Of a stretch of 64,000 nt of DNA, positions 51,701-63,194 are shown in pieces. The position numbers were made by a program, and so were the translations under genes. Each line of letters opens with the position of its first letter. Positions within the stretch are counted from its first letter, which is position 1. The notes under the pieces were generated by a model. The model was not told the DNA's origin, did no database searches, and was given only the letters and a program-made list of their open reading frames with translations. This DNA is from Lumbricus terrestris (Eukaryota; Annelida; Clitellata; Crassiclitellata; Lumbricidae): positions 27,634,900 to 27,698,899 of the forward strand of contig OX457041.1 of NCBI GenBank assembly GCA_949752735.1. The letters are read 5' to 3'.

Positions 51701-54700
51701 TGATAGTTCACGTTGGGAGTCTTATTTAAGATGAAAATACCGAGGCAAATCAATGAGCATGGTGCAGGGCAAAAGTTGTATGAGGGAAAACACTTGCTGT
51801 CAAGAATTCCAGCAATTGACAATACAGCAATTAGTAAAAGATAAAAATAATTAAATCTGAATCTAAGACAAAGAGCACCAGACCTTGCCAGTGGTTTGAC
51901 TTGGAGAATAGTTACATCTTTTGATGCTACAGCCAACAGATCGTATGATCGGCCGAGGTTCGGAGCAAAAGCGACATCCCGAACTGGAGCATTTAAGGAG
52001 CCGATGCTTTCAGCCTTTGTCCAACTCCTACAACAGACGCAGAAAAACCCTGAAGGTGACCAATATTTTGCCCAACCTCATCATGCCATTGCAAGTGCAA
52101 GGCCAACATAGAGCAATAACTTTACAACCAAGTTAACAAGGGTCCTACTGGACCAGAAATCTTGAAATATATCTAATTCTGTTTTTGTAGATATTTGAAC
52201 TACACCTCTGACTTATGGGCTTGCCAAGTCCAGCACACCACTAGGTTCAGACAAGTGAAATCCAAACTAATGTAAGACTGTCATTTCATTGCGGTTCTCA
52301 TGAAATCTACCGATTTAAAGCAAGTTTAATTTGATAGGCTGAAACTAAGGAAAATGAAGTCACTAACACTTCAAAGTTTAGACAGACTTAGATCCTCCAT
52401 TGCTGTCTCTGCACAACCCACTGATATAACACAGCAATGTTGATAAGTTAATCGGGCAAAAGGTGCATCGTATTTATAACTTGATTTCCATTTAAGTGCT
52501 GGTGGCCCAGTGTTCCCAAAGCAGTGGGTGACCTAAGTTGGATCAGCCCTACACAGTTTGTAAATTATTACACCGAGCACTGAGCCGAATGGTACACCAA
52601 ATGAAACTGATATATGACCATCGTTGTTAATTCGCTCATCCAAAACGACTAAAGATAGTGCAAAGGCTGATTACCACTTCTCTAAAAAATTTATAACTTA
52701 TTATTTAGAAAAGAAGTTAACTTACTTTTACTTGTATTATAAAAAAGTACAAGAAACAAATTCTTTTAAGTATAGGTGAGACTGTTTATAAGTGAGACAC
52801 AGTTTAAAAGAAATCACAAAAATTCATTCATTAACTCAGACAGACAGACATGCAGCTAAGATTACAAGATATTTAAAGTGGTAACTGATGAAAACAAATT
52901 TAACAGGAGTTGCATTTAACTGCATGACAGCCTGCAAGACACCATCGTAGAATCGCCCTAGGTATTGAAAAGCAGAACAAACCTAATGAGGCTAATGAGC
53001 ATCGAACCCCCACCCTTCTGATCTTCGCACCCACGTGTAAACTTTCAGCCACATCCCAACCACTCGCAATATGAAGCCGTCTGTGTACCTTCAGAATGCC
53101 ATCTTTTTACAACATAATTGTATTGCAACCCAACGTTGAAATAAAAAGCATCATTGCAGCATGACGTCATTATAGCGCATCACCTTGAGTTGTCGTTATA
53201 TTCGTAGATGTAAACACCGGATGGAGAACTCAAACTGTCACTGCCAACAGCGATTGTAGGGGGGAACATTCTGAAACAATGCAACATCTTACAATAGATT
53301 TCTGCATCAAACATTATGCATGTCGGTATGTAAACTGTGTAATGTGCATGACTGCATGTATGCATCCAGTGATTCTAGTCACTTATATAGTGCTTTTCAG
53401 AACCTGAAAAGGGCCCTTGGATGCCTAACATATCCAGACAGTTCCAGGATAGCAAAAAGCATTGAATGCCCACAATGTCATGTATATAGTACGATGCTAA
53501 CAAGTCTCAACAGGTTAACAACAGCAAAATTATAAGATAAGATAAGAATATTCTTTAATATCTACCTGGTTTGCCAGAGACAGAAATGCTTTTATTATCT
53601 GAAGCAACAATATATTCAGCAACAGCTCCCTGATACATTCTGCTGCCATATCAGCTATATACACTGTGTCCCAATAAATCGGGGCCCCTTTTCAGCGGCG
53701 CCTGCAGGATTTTTTTCTTGCACGCACAGAAATTTTCGATGGAGGGGCGAACAGGCGAACAGGGAAAAATTTTCGTTAGGTCGCCGAAAAACTGATGACT
53801 TTTTTTTTTTTTTTTTTTTTTTTTTTAGTCGTCAACCTAGAATTTCCCAAAAACATACCTTTTCTATCCGCCGAAAAAACTGATGACCTTTTTTTTTATT
53901 CATCAACTTAGAATTTCCCAAAAACATACCTTTTCGGTCATCGCGCTGTACGCACTTACCTATGTGCGTACGTCTGCGGGCGCCGCTGCTGTACGCACTT
54001 GCGTAAGTGCGTACGCCTGCGGGCGCCGCTGCCCCTTTTTATATTGTGAATAAAACAGGCAAATCTTAATCGATTTTCAAAATATCAAAACTGTTTTTAT
54101 CCTGAGATAATTATCTTACACTGATTCAAATATGAAGTTTCTGGCATGAATATTGACGTCACAATTACGTCATTTGCATCAGATAATTCAAATGTTAAGT
54201 ACCGAGCACAACTTTTTCTACCAGCACGACGCTCCGACGAACCGGTCAAATAAATTTTTCTTAGAAGCTTTTTTAGACCGCTCATTCCTTGTCCGGAAAT
54301 TTTCGAATAGATTTTTTGCGCCGTAATGTTTATTTATTCGTAAGAATTTTATTACAATTTTGTCTTCTTGGCTGAACGCCATTCTCTAACGATTTTTGTT
54401 GACATTTGGTTTCGATATGTAAATTAATGACGTCATTATGACGTAATTTTTTAGTGAGGGCCGTTCATAAATTACCAATTTGTAGATAAATATCTCAGGA
54501 TAAAAACAGTTTTGAAATTTTGACAATCGATGAATATTTGCCAGTTTTATTCACATTATAAAAAGGGGCCCCGATTTATTGGGACACAGTGTATATAGAA
54601 CTTCATTCCGTATTCAGTGATTATCACATTGCATATAATTGTCAACACCGTTCACCTATTGAATGCAGTTAAAATCAATATGAAAAAGTTTATCTGTAAG

Positions 54701-57700
54701 TTGATAATGCTAAATCAACTGAAAAGGTTGCGACTCATTTTGATATACAATGCCACCAATGGAATCCTAATCATTTTTACCTGACAGCTGGCGTTATATT
54801 TAGAGCAACTCATCCATTTAGCTCAGATACAGGACAAAGAATGACTGATCTAAAAGACAAATTATATAGTCAGTAGGACATGATTATAAGTGCAGCATTA
54901 TGTATGTGTGTTTATGGTGTGATGTGAGTGTAATATAAGTTTATGTGCATGTGCATCAGTTCCTTACCTTGACTGACCCCATGAAAGACAGCTAAGTGAC
55001 ACTTTTGAAGCAATTTCGTGTTGAAGGGTCCATTGGCTGAGGTTCATGATGTCAGGCGCCTCATAAACACGGATGTTGCCATCAACGGAACACGTCGCCT
55101 GAAAAGGAAACCAAAAACCAAATGAACGCCAACCTATTCACTCATCGTTTAATTCAACCATCCACCCATCCACATATCAATCCACCCAGCAGCCATCCAT
55201 TCATTAATTTACAGAAACACCAATCCATCCAATAAGAATATCATGTATACAGTATACATAATCCAATCAACTCATCTAAAACCCAATTTATTGGGCTTGG
55301 CACATGCCAGAAGCTCGTCAAGATTGACCTGGACGTCCCTACCCAGGAGTTCCTGCAGTTTGCCTTCTCATCCTCTGTCTGGGACCTTCGTGTCACATTG
55401 GACCAAGAACTTACCTTTACATGGCATATCAACAATGGTGTCCTGTTCCTTAACGCTTTATCCCCACTTTTTTCTTGCCTTGACCGCTGCAGCACCTTCT
55501 ATGTGGGTCTTCTGGCAACTTGGGTTGGGTGCTTGGGTTGGGTAAATTGCACACAGCGGCACAGCCTATTGGTCACATCCTAAGATTCGACCATATCACT
55601 GAATATATGCAGGATGTCTTGCATCATCTTCCTTTGCCACAGAGGATCACTTACCAGATATCTTCCTTGGTTTGGCACTGTTTCACGGGTGTGGCCCTGT
55701 CTATTTACAGGAGCTTTGCTGCTCCACCCTAAGAGTCCAGCGCCATGGCTTTCTCCGCTCTTCTAAGTAGGCTAAGCTTCTTGTCCCCAGTTGCGCACTT
55801 CTATTATGCAGTGCTCACCGTGATGCTTCTGTCGCTGGCCCTGCGACCTGTATTGCCTAGACATCCTTAGATCACGTTAGAACTACTCTATTCTTAAGAC
55901 TGTTCTTCTCAACTGGTTGGGAGCGCTTCTGAGTGGATGGTCTGGAAGGGGTGCTATATAAATCTCCTAAATGAATGAATAAATGCTCAACTACCTAAAG
56001 CAACAATAAGAAATGATCAACAATGTTTATACACAGACTTCCTCAAGTGCAGAGACATAAAACATTAAAACTCACGAGTTTAAGACCAAGATGTTTCGGG
56101 GCGAACTTCACATCAACAATAGATGAACGGCTGTCAACCAGGTTGCCCCGCTTCACCCATTTACTCTCTTGACTAAAATCTGGAGCTGTCAACAAAAACA
56201 CGTTTAAACCTATTTGACCCATTCTCAAGCAAATTTCTTATTTACATGAGTTATCTAGCTTCAATAATATCATTTTTATTAACCACTTCATTGTTGCAAT
56301 ATATATATACCATCTAGTTATTACAAATATTGTAAACAAAATACTATATATAGTTAATATAAATATGTTGTTGCATGTCATGATACATGCCAAGTGCTGC
56401 CATTGGGAACAAACCCCTGACTGTGGCTTGCTTATCCTTCCATTCAACCCTGACCATTTTTCATAATTTACTCCTCCATTCTACCCTTTGCAGAGACACA
56501 TCCTCAGTGACCCATGCTCGCAATAATCGTGCTCAATAAGATAAATTTTATAAAAAAAATTAAAGCTTGGCTAAGCTAAATAAATTATATCTGTTTGGCT
56601 AAAACTCAAACAAAGCAAGCAGAGGCTAGTTACAACTCAGCCAAAAAAACCACATTCAACAGATCTATGTTTTTATATGGCTAACAAATGTTCAAGCTTA
56701 CGTAGTTCCTCCCAGATGCCAGTGGTGCGATCGTGGGAGCAGGTTGCAATTACTTGCCCAAATTCTGGATGCGCCCATGTGACACGCCAGATAATTCCAG
56801 TATGACACTAAAAATTAAAATTTCAGTTTATCATAGCTGCAACCAAGCTCAAATTAACATCAATGCATACTAATGAATATGTGCAAATATGCACACATGC
56901 ATGCGTGCATGTATCAGCGTATTGTTTTTAAGGTAATGACATTTTCAACGCAAAGATTTTTACCAGCCAAATCAAATTATCATGCCATGAACTCCATATC
57001 TGAAATTATATCTTGCTAGCTAAGCATTTAGGACTTTCACAAAGCGACTGAAATTAAGAACCTGGTGGAGTGGTGGTGCATGTGCAAAAAAAGAGAGCAA
57101 GATCAGCAGCCATTGCAGAGGGTGAGGACAGTTAGGTGCCCTTGTAACGGCTGTAGCGTGGCTGTGTTACAGTGCCATATAAATTGTAACAATTATAATT
57201 ATTCTTCTTTCCCTTCAGGCTAGAATTATTCCCTCTGGCAAGGGGTCAGTCACTCGGAACCTTCTCCTCCACTTGTCTCTGCTTCCGGTGCCTTCTTTCT
57301 TCAATTTGAGCAGCTTCAGGTCTTGTTGTATCACGTCCTCCCATCTTTTCTTCTGTCGGCCCCGACTGCGTCGACCATATACCTCCGCCTGCATGATTCT
57401 TTTGACACAGCTACCCTCCTCTTTTCTCAATTATTATTATTATTATTATTATCATGTATAAGCACAGCTGTTGCAGCAGAGGTTTCTCTGTTGGAAATTA
57501 AATCATCTGAGTAAGAGGCACAATCAGATAGCTTAGAAAAAGGACCATCACAGCAACTAAGTGTACCAAATACTATAAACGTCTAAAAAAGACAGCTACC
57601 AGAGCAAACAGTTATTTTCCTAGGAGGAATTCCACTGAAAGGAATTGAGTTCAGTCATCGCAAACTTGGGCATTTTACCGCGTGCATTTTATGGCACATG

Positions 57701-59668
57701 GGATCTAGGCAAATCAATGTGTGGCTTTTCAGAGAACAGTTCGCATTCAACAATGCCAGAGCACACAGAAGTCATTGCAACAATCCTTCTATCAAACGGT
57801 GGGGAATTATTTACATCAGTGTCACACATAATCCACTTGCAAAAAGCATTACCCAATTGTTTCTTTACAACTTCTATGAAAAAATAGTCCAGATCCTCGG
57901 ACTGGATTAATCTTTCTGGATCAATTAGGCAACAGTGGGAGTCAGAACAATCTGTATACAGGGATGCAAAAGACGTCATACCCACCCTAAGAGTGATGAA
58001 CAACTTAGCAGAGAAAGGAGTGGTTCTCATGCAGTTGGGACAGAAATGAAGCCCGGGTCGGATATCTGAACCTTTATCCTCAAATTGTATAGTCTCTAAG
58101 CAAGCCAGATAAACATCATCAGAGGGTCAGAAATTTCTCATAACTGTCTTAGATTATAAGAGGTATGCAAAATAATTTTAAAGTGAGAGTAATGAAAGAT
58201 GAACCTTCCATGATGCAGTACACTTCCATTCTCCATTGATAAAGTCCCATATCTACAAAATTCAAATAAAAGAGACTCTTTAAGTCTGGTATACACATAA
58301 AATTTCTTTTATGCAAGGTTCAGTTTTACAAGAAAAGTAAAACATGGTATGCATTGTGGAGTCTGTAGATACCCCAACGTTACCATGTCCACAACTCACT
58401 ACAAGATACATGTTGTTTAAAATATTAGCATAAATTTGCTAAACATATAAGTCAAGAATCTCATATTTCAATGTATACCACACAAGTTTAAGAAACCTTG
58501 GCAAAATCTTGTTTTCATGATAGCAGGAAAATGCGTCACACAAAGCCTGCTCTCATCAAAGACATGTCACAGACCGTCACCTGCTCCTTGTTTGCTCTCA
58601 CATCAATCATACCAACTACGTTCGTAGGAACCTCAGATCTTAAAGTCAAGAGGTTTCAAAGTAACGAAAGTGCATAGTCCACATGGTGCTGTGTCAAACC
58701 CTTTATCACCGCTCGGATTAGCTGTATTCGCTTCCTGTTTAATTCAAAATAAGATTTCAACTGCCCTGTTTGATCAATAAAGCCCTTACAACAAGCACTT
58801 CAACATATTTTCAACCACTACTATTTGCATATGTCTGAGATCTTCGGGTATGAGTCTTTTTGTTGAGCCTTATGCAGCAGGAACCCCCCAGAATGGAATC
58901 GCCTATCAATGTGGGGTGCGGCCCAAATCCCCGAAACCCGAATCCTCGAAACAATTATCGGCTGGATTCCCGACATCGATTTTCTAAATGCGACACATGC
59001 AACCTAATAATTTTAGCGTCATCAACAATACTAACAGTTCTATTAGTAGTTATCGGGGTAATCCCGAAGACTGCATGCTCGTTAACAAAACAATATGATT
59101 GCCAACGACGGAACTAAAATAGAGCGCAGTGACCCACTGATGTACATGGTCGACGACGAATCAACCGCGACTTCCGGTTTTGGTTTGACTTGTCTATATG
59201 TAAAAATATGCAGTAAATTGAACGAGAAAGTAACAAGATTTGGAAATGCAAAGTTTTAATATGTTCGTAGGCTAAACGTACAGAAATAATGGAAATATTA
59301 GGCCTGCTTCTATTGATTACTCACTTACTGACCGCTTTGCATTGTGGGATGCAGGTGATAGGTCGCTGCGTTCTATTTTAGCGCAGTCGTTGGCAACCAT
59401 ATTTTGCTTTGTATACGGGCATGCGGTCTTCGGGATTAAAGTTTTCGGGAGTTCGGTCATTTTCTATAAAACTGTTTACGGGAAATCGGGCCTTTGTTGT
59501 GCAAGTGTGCATTACGCTTACAAACACCTCCAAAACTTAGCAAACCAAATTCTCTACCTTGACAAATTGGTCGCATGAAGTGGTGGCCATGCGTTTGCCA
59601 TGGTAATCGTATGCAACGTCCTGGATAATATCCTTGTGGTCGGTGGCGATACTTTTTGCGTGAAGCAT
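48477..59668 (-). CDS. SEH1L: SEH1 WD40 nucleoporin (SEH1L orthologue), whole gene, 10 coding exons
   Basis: Predicted subunit of the Nup107-160 (Y) complex of the nuclear pore and of GATOR2, which relays amino-acid signals to mTORC1. Coding exons 5' to 3': 59668-59558, 58252-58205, 56807-56702, 56185-56076, 55098-54968, 53270-53184, 52027-51884, 50251-50173, 49776-49698, 48760-48477. Every phase joins, giving 1179 nt and 392 residues; human isoforms are 360-421 by recall. Hallmarks in order: [97 protein letters not shown] and [20 protein letters not shown]. Family members form a six-bladed open propeller completed by the partner (Nup85 in the pore, its relative in GATOR2). The C-tail after about residue 318 is Gly/Ser/Ala-rich and unlike vertebrates in sequence. 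Identification is very secure. Confidence 0.96.
49698..49776 (-). CDS. SEH1L: SEH1L coding exon 9
   Basis: Encodes [20 protein letters not shown] and YVRLWK, the last WD40 blade (GDDG...VRLWK). Donor AAAG|gtaagc, phase 1. Confidence 0.96.
50173..50251 (-). CDS. SEH1L: SEH1L coding exon 8
   Basis: Encodes a variable linker ([11 protein letters not shown]) then [15 protein letters not shown], ending CAG|gtctgt in phase 0. This loop also varies in length among animals. Confidence 0.92.
50534..51292. mobile_element. TA-flanked element with CCGTATATACTCGCG ends (SEH1L intron 7)
   Basis: CCGTATATACTCGCGTATAA at the left and its reverse complement at the right, each flanked by TA. Subterminal CGCGTATAAGTCGA repeats point inward. 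A GGTTGTCC-containing 25-bp unit (ACTGCGCTCGGTGCGGTTGT) is tandemly doubled near 50890-50935. No transposase frame. Confidence 0.82.
51884..52027 (-). CDS. SEH1L: SEH1L coding exon 7
   Basis: Encodes [20 protein letters not shown] and [13 protein letters not shown], matching [20 protein letters not shown] in vertebrates. Acceptor tctgttgtag, donor GCAAG|gtctgg, phase 2. Confidence 0.96.
53184..53270 (-). CDS. SEH1L: SEH1L coding exon 6
   Basis: Encodes [20 protein letters not shown] and IYEYNDNSR, matching the vertebrate PMIAVGSDDSS...IFEYNENTR segment. Phase 2 at both ends (TCAAG|gtgatg). Confidence 0.95.
53360..53560 (+). repeat. Possible SINE/LINE tail remnant
   Basis: CACTTATATAGTGCTTTTCAG and GGGCCCTTGGATGCC resemble short element tails seen in marine invertebrates. 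Weak. Confidence 0.3.
53662..54591. mobile_element. TA-flanked palindromic mariner-like element (SEH1L intron 5)
   Basis: CACTGTGTCCCAATAAATCG begins the left end and its reverse complement closes the right end, each bordered by TA. The arms continue (TTATTCACA-TATAAAAAGGGGCC; GATAAAAACAGTTTTGA) for over 110 bp once the nested 53693-54031 insertion is removed. Confidence 0.85.
53693..54031. mobile_element. hAT-type MITE nested in the mariner-like element
   Basis: Perfect inverted ends CAGCGGCGCC...GGCGCCGCTG with CCCCTTTT duplicated at 53685-53692 and 54032-54039. Inside are two TGATGACTTTTTT...GTCAAC modules and a doubled end unit (CTGTACGCACTT...CTGCGGGCGCCGCTG). Confidence 0.9.
54968..55098 (-). 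CDS. SEH1L: SEH1L coding exon 5
   Basis: Encodes [20 protein letters not shown] and [20 protein letters not shown], conserved through the family. Donor TCAAG|gtaagg, phase 2. Confidence 0.95.
55290..55980 (+). mobile_element. L2/CR1-like LINE fragment in SEH1L intron 4
   Basis: Encodes pieces such as [16 protein letters not shown] (decayed), then [20 protein letters not shown] and the tail GGTTGGGAGCGCTTCTGAGT and GGGTGCTATATAAATC ending (GAAT)n. Opposite to the gene. Confidence 0.82.
56076..56185 (-). CDS. SEH1L: SEH1L coding exon 4
   Basis: Encodes [20 protein letters not shown] and [13 protein letters not shown], matching the vertebrate WVKRTTLVDSRTSVTDVKF segment. Acceptor gttgacag, donor CTC|gtgagt, phase 0 out. 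Confidence 0.96.
56702..56807 (-). CDS. SEH1L: SEH1L coding exon 3
   Basis: Encodes [20 protein letters not shown] and [15 protein letters not shown], blade two of the propeller. The donor CTAC|gtaagc is phase 1. Confidence 0.95.
57180..57440 (-). mobile_element. LINE C-terminal fragment
   Basis: The minus strand encodes [20 protein letters not shown] and [12 protein letters not shown], the R-x-x-KRW C-terminal motif also seen at 44.8 and 47.2 kb. Followed by an (ATT)n run. Confidence 0.75.
57689..58103 (-). other. Unrecognised long open segment inside SEH1L intron 2
   Basis: Stop-free for about 138 codons on the minus strand, with a plausible acceptor (tggcttgcttag) just upstream. It contains protein-like runs such as [34 protein letters not shown] and [13 protein letters not shown], and ends in TAA near a weak donor. 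Possible readings are an exon of a nested gene, a retrotransposed fragment or a transposon-derived piece. No family recognised. Confidence 0.3.
58205..58252 (-). CDS. SEH1L: SEH1L coding exon 2 (48-nt microexon)
   Basis: Sixteen codons, [16 protein letters not shown], between a ttttgtag acceptor and an AAG|gttcat donor, phase 0 both ends. It completes the VKIWD motif split from exon 1. Confidence 0.93.
59030..59490. mobile_element. Foldback element in SEH1L intron 1
   Basis: GGTAATCCCGAAGACTGCATG and GATTGCCAACGACGGAAC (left, about 59030-59130) return inverted at about 59370-59490 (GTTGGCAACCATATTTTG, CATGCGGTCTTCGGGATTA). Related sequence at 63195-63480 shows it is a dispersed family. Confidence 0.7.
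59558..59668 (-). CDS. SEH1L: SEH1L coding exon 1 (start codon)
   Basis: 37 codons beginning [20 protein letters not shown], the counterpart of the vertebrate MFVARSIAADHKDLIHDV start, ending QFVK|gtagag in phase 0. It sets the first WD40 blade. Confidence 0.96.
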
Positions 59669-59900
59669 TCTGTCACTTTTAATTTTATGTGCACCAACAA
59701 ACTTTGAAAATATAAGTCAAACTTGAAAGATTTCCGGCCACCAAACTCCACCGGAAACGGAAAACATTAAAGATGTAATTCTAACGTTCATGATGCTCAT
59801 GCACTTTGTTTTTGTGCTCCATTCTACAACGCAACGACCAAATTTAGACAGGCAGATTAAAATAAATTCACCAGGTAACGATGCGACTGAAACACAACGA
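59669..59900 (-). promoter_or_regulatory. Candidate SEH1L promoter
   Basis: Immediately upstream of the ATG the minus strand carries CCGGAAAT-type and TTTCCGG motifs (near 59730-59765) that resemble ETS sites common at housekeeping promoters. No TATA box was evident. Motif reading only. Confidence 0.3.
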
Positions 59901-60429
59901 CAAGTTATCTTTCATCAGATTGATCCCCCCAAAAATCTTCAAAAAATTATTTCACAATCGAGATAGTCTTAGAACTTTTATTTTGAAATAATTGGGCTAT
60001 CGTTCAAATATGTGGGTTGAATTCTTCTAATAAATAAAATTTTATCATCTTAGTCAGTGTATATGGCGCATGCTTCAAGGTAGGTCTACAACAGTTCGAC
60101 GGTCTTTCAATGCGCTACGACGCCAGGCCTACGTGAAGAATAAGGATTCGGTGTTTCGCTTAGGCCTAGTAATTAGGCCTATCGCCAATCATTTGTATAC
60201 ATTTTAAATAAACGGGTGATGTCTGTAATATATAATAATCCTTTAGATTTTGAGTAATTGAAATGCTGAAGATGAATATTAGTGAAGATGGATGTCACAT
60301 TGATATTATTTTTACTGTGTTGATATCATGGTGTAAGAGGGGATGGTGTGCGCACTTGGCTGAAATTTATGGCTAAGGTCGCTAGATGGCGTAGCATGCA
60401 CCAATTGATGGACCTCGCCCATAAGCCTA
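59901..60429. other. Spacer upstream of SEH1L, no gene seen
   Basis: AT-rich, with two closely spaced TAGGCCTA palindromes at about 60164 and 60174. Confidence 0.35.
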
Positions 60430-60539
60430 GTGGAATTTCATGATATTGTATGGCATACATACCTATACTTCTTCACTGCATGTTTGTTCCTTAGTGCCAG
60501 TCTCATGGCTGGACGAAGGAGAAGGGTGACACAAATTAT

Positions 60540-62260
60540 CTTTGCTATGTTCTGTTCCATTTGCTCTTTGTTTCCATTTCGCCTGTGTTCCATGTTCTCT
60601 GTGCCATGTAATGTTATGTGTTCACTGTTTCCCATGTTCCCTATGTCCTGTGACCCTGATGTTCCTATCGATGTTCCGTGTTCCCTTGTTCTCTGTGATG
60701 TGCCCTCTGTTCCCTGTTAATTGATGTTCCGTGTTCTCTGTGTTCCTTGTTCCCTGATGTTCCCTGTGATATACCAGGTTCCTTATGTTCCATGGGCCTT
60801 AATTGTTTATATCCTTTATGAACCACGGACCTTGTTGTTATTTCGCGCCCTTTGTTTTCTAATGTCGCAGGCGTTCAATGTCATGTTCCTTGTGTTCCCT
60901 GGTGTTCCTTGTTTCTTACGTTCCACAGCCCTTGCTACATATTCCGCGTTCCATATGTTCCTTAATATTTCTGATGTTTATCCTGATGATTCATGTTCCT
61001 TAATTATGTTTCGCGTTCCTTGTTCCTTAATGTTTCTGATGTTCCCTCAGGTGTTCCATGTTCCTTATGCTCCACGGTCTTTCTTGCGTGTTCCGCGTTT
61101 CGCATTTTTAATGCCTCTGAAGCTCCCACGATGTTCCTTGTTTCTTATGTTCCCCGATGTTCCTTGTGTTCCTCATTCCTTGTTGAACATTCCGGGTTCC
61201 TTGTTCCTTAATGTTTCTTGTGTTCCCTCTTATGTTCCCTGTTCCCTGCGTTCCACGGACCTTTTTGCGTGTTCCACATTCCGTGTTCTGTTTTCCAGTG
61301 ATGATCCATGTTCCTTGCGTTCCCTCATGTTCCTTGTGTTCCACATTCCTTGTTCCACATTCCGTGTTCCATTTATCTTAATGGTTCTGATCTTCCCTCT
61401 TATGTTCCATGTTCCTTGCGTTCCACGGACCTTTTTGCGTGTTCCACATTCCGTGTTCTGTTTTCCAGTGATGATCCATGTTCCTTGCGTTCCCTCATGT
61501 TCCTTGTGTTCCACATTCCTTGTTCCACATTCCGTGTTCCATTTATCTTAATGGTTCTGATCTTCCCTCTTATGTTCCATGTTCCTTGCGTTCCACAGAC
61601 CCTGTTGCGTGTTCCACATAAATTCCGTGTTCTTATATGTTTCTCATTTTCCCGTGATGTTCCAGGTTCCTTATGTTCCATGGTCCTTGTTGTATATTGC
61701 CTATGTTCCACGGCCCTTGTTGCTTGTTCCGCGTCTTTTGTTTTCTGATGTCTCTGGTGTTCCATGTGATGTTTCATGTTCCTTATGTTCCGTGATGTTC
61801 CCTGTTCTATGTGTTCCGCATTCCTTGTTCTTCACTGATTCTGTTTTTCCCTGAAGTTCCATGTTTCTTATGTCATTTGATGGTCCATGTTCCTTGTGTT
61901 CCAATTCCTTGTTGCACTTTCCATATTCCATGTTCCTTAATGTTTCCCCTTATGGTCCATGTTCCTTACGTTCTGCAGTTCTTGTGGCATGTTCCGTAAT
62001 GCATGCATGTTCCGTCTTCCTAGTCCTATATATTCTCTGAACAATGTTCTCTGTGATGCTTCATGTTCTTTACGTTCCACGCTCTTTGTTATATATTCGC
62101 TTAGGCCTATGTTCCCTGGTGTTCCGTATGACGTTCTATGTTCCCTGCAATGTTACCTGATCCTCATCGCTCCTTAGATTTTCCAAATGATACTCCCTGC
62201 TATGTTCCTGCCCTCTCCTTGTCCATATGTTCCATGTTTCGAACGTTTCTTATACTTCTT
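60540..62260. repeat. 1.7-kb degenerate TGTTCC/GGAACA array
   Basis: Built almost entirely of TGTTCC, GTTCCTTG, GTTCCCTG and GTTCCAC words at 5-15 base spacing. Between 61228 and 61600 a 170-bp unit is repeated about 2.2 times (starts at TTCCACGGAC 61251 and 61421, then TTCCACAGAC 61591). It leaves an open frame of 276 codons on the plus strand (60721-61551) and shorter ones on the minus strand, all low-complexity and not credible proteins. Confidence 0.9.
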
Positions 62261-62388
62261 GCTCTATATATTGTATGCTGCCAACCATCAACTGGGGACA
62301 GCAGCGCCACCTGCTGAATTAAAATAAAAAGAGCCAAAAACAATGTATGGCCTGTATAAGAAGTGCGCACACCATCCCTTCTTACACC

Positions 62389-62488
62389 ATGGTTGATATT
62401 GAACAAGAATACGATTATAGTAAGGGAGGTGGAAATCAGCAGATACGCGATCAGAAAGTAGGAACTCGATTGAGTCGCAACCCCGAAG
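62389..62488 (+). CDS. Possible first coding exon of an unidentified plus-strand gene
   Basis: A strong-context start (ACCATGG) opens a frame reading MVDIEQEYDYSKGGGNQQIR then DQKVGTRLSRNPE, followed by GAAG|gtcagt, a fair donor in phase 1. It would be divergent from SEH1L, about 2.7 kb away. I do not recognise the sequence, and no following exon was seen before the window ends, so this is a weak call. Confidence 0.25.
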
Positions 62489-62569
62489 GTCAGTTTGACA
62501 GCCTTTCCGTCCCGTTAATGTACATTAAAACTGTTGAAATCAAAACCAAATTTGGCAAAATCTGAAGTA

Positions 62570-63194
62570 AATCATAAGGTTGAAACTTGAAAACACTCGG
62601 TGGGAAACGATGATAATGAATAACATAGCGACGCTTGCCTAAAATGCGTCATCAAATGTAGAATCTTGAAGGTAAGATACTATTTTGATTGACAAGTGGT
62701 GTTGTATATATGAGGTCGTTGGTTCGACCTAATCAGATCAACAATTTGTGCTAAGAATTAATTTTTCGGATGCTGAATTAGGAGAGGAACTGGTGGTAAA
62801 TATAGTTTGTAGTTTTACATACTGGTTAGATGCTGGAACTAGAAATTAATAACCTGCACAGTTTATAAAAATTGTTTATAGTTACTGCTCCATTCCATCC
62901 ACGGTGCTTAAGCCCACGAGACCGCGAAATATTTAACTACTTATTTCGTTAATTCTCTGCCTTGGATAAATTACCCAGAAGGAAGTTTTACAGTATGCAT
63001 TTTAGAATTAATCCTCTAGTAACCACTTTTGTCGGCATTGGACCGCGTTTTCCCCGCAGGGCTGCCAACTTTTGTTTTGGACATTCCAGGAAGCCCGCGG
63101 TTACTTGATTATAAATTCCATGCACCAATGTATCCTGTCCACGTCACTATATTTCAACGGATACTGTGTTGGCGTAGTGTATAATCCATGATCT
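62570..63194. other. Spacer, no gene seen
   Basis: AT-rich sequence after the possible exon at 62.4 kb; no splice-compatible continuation or repeat family recognised. Confidence 0.3.

Noticed and set aside
51921..52136. Plus-strand 71-codon frames over 51896-52136
   Set aside because: They are antisense to SEH1L exon 7.
60721..61551. 276-codon open frame, the longest in the window
   Set aside because: It is entirely a reading of the TGTTCC array (endless VPCS/FLVP-like words), and complementary frames are open too.
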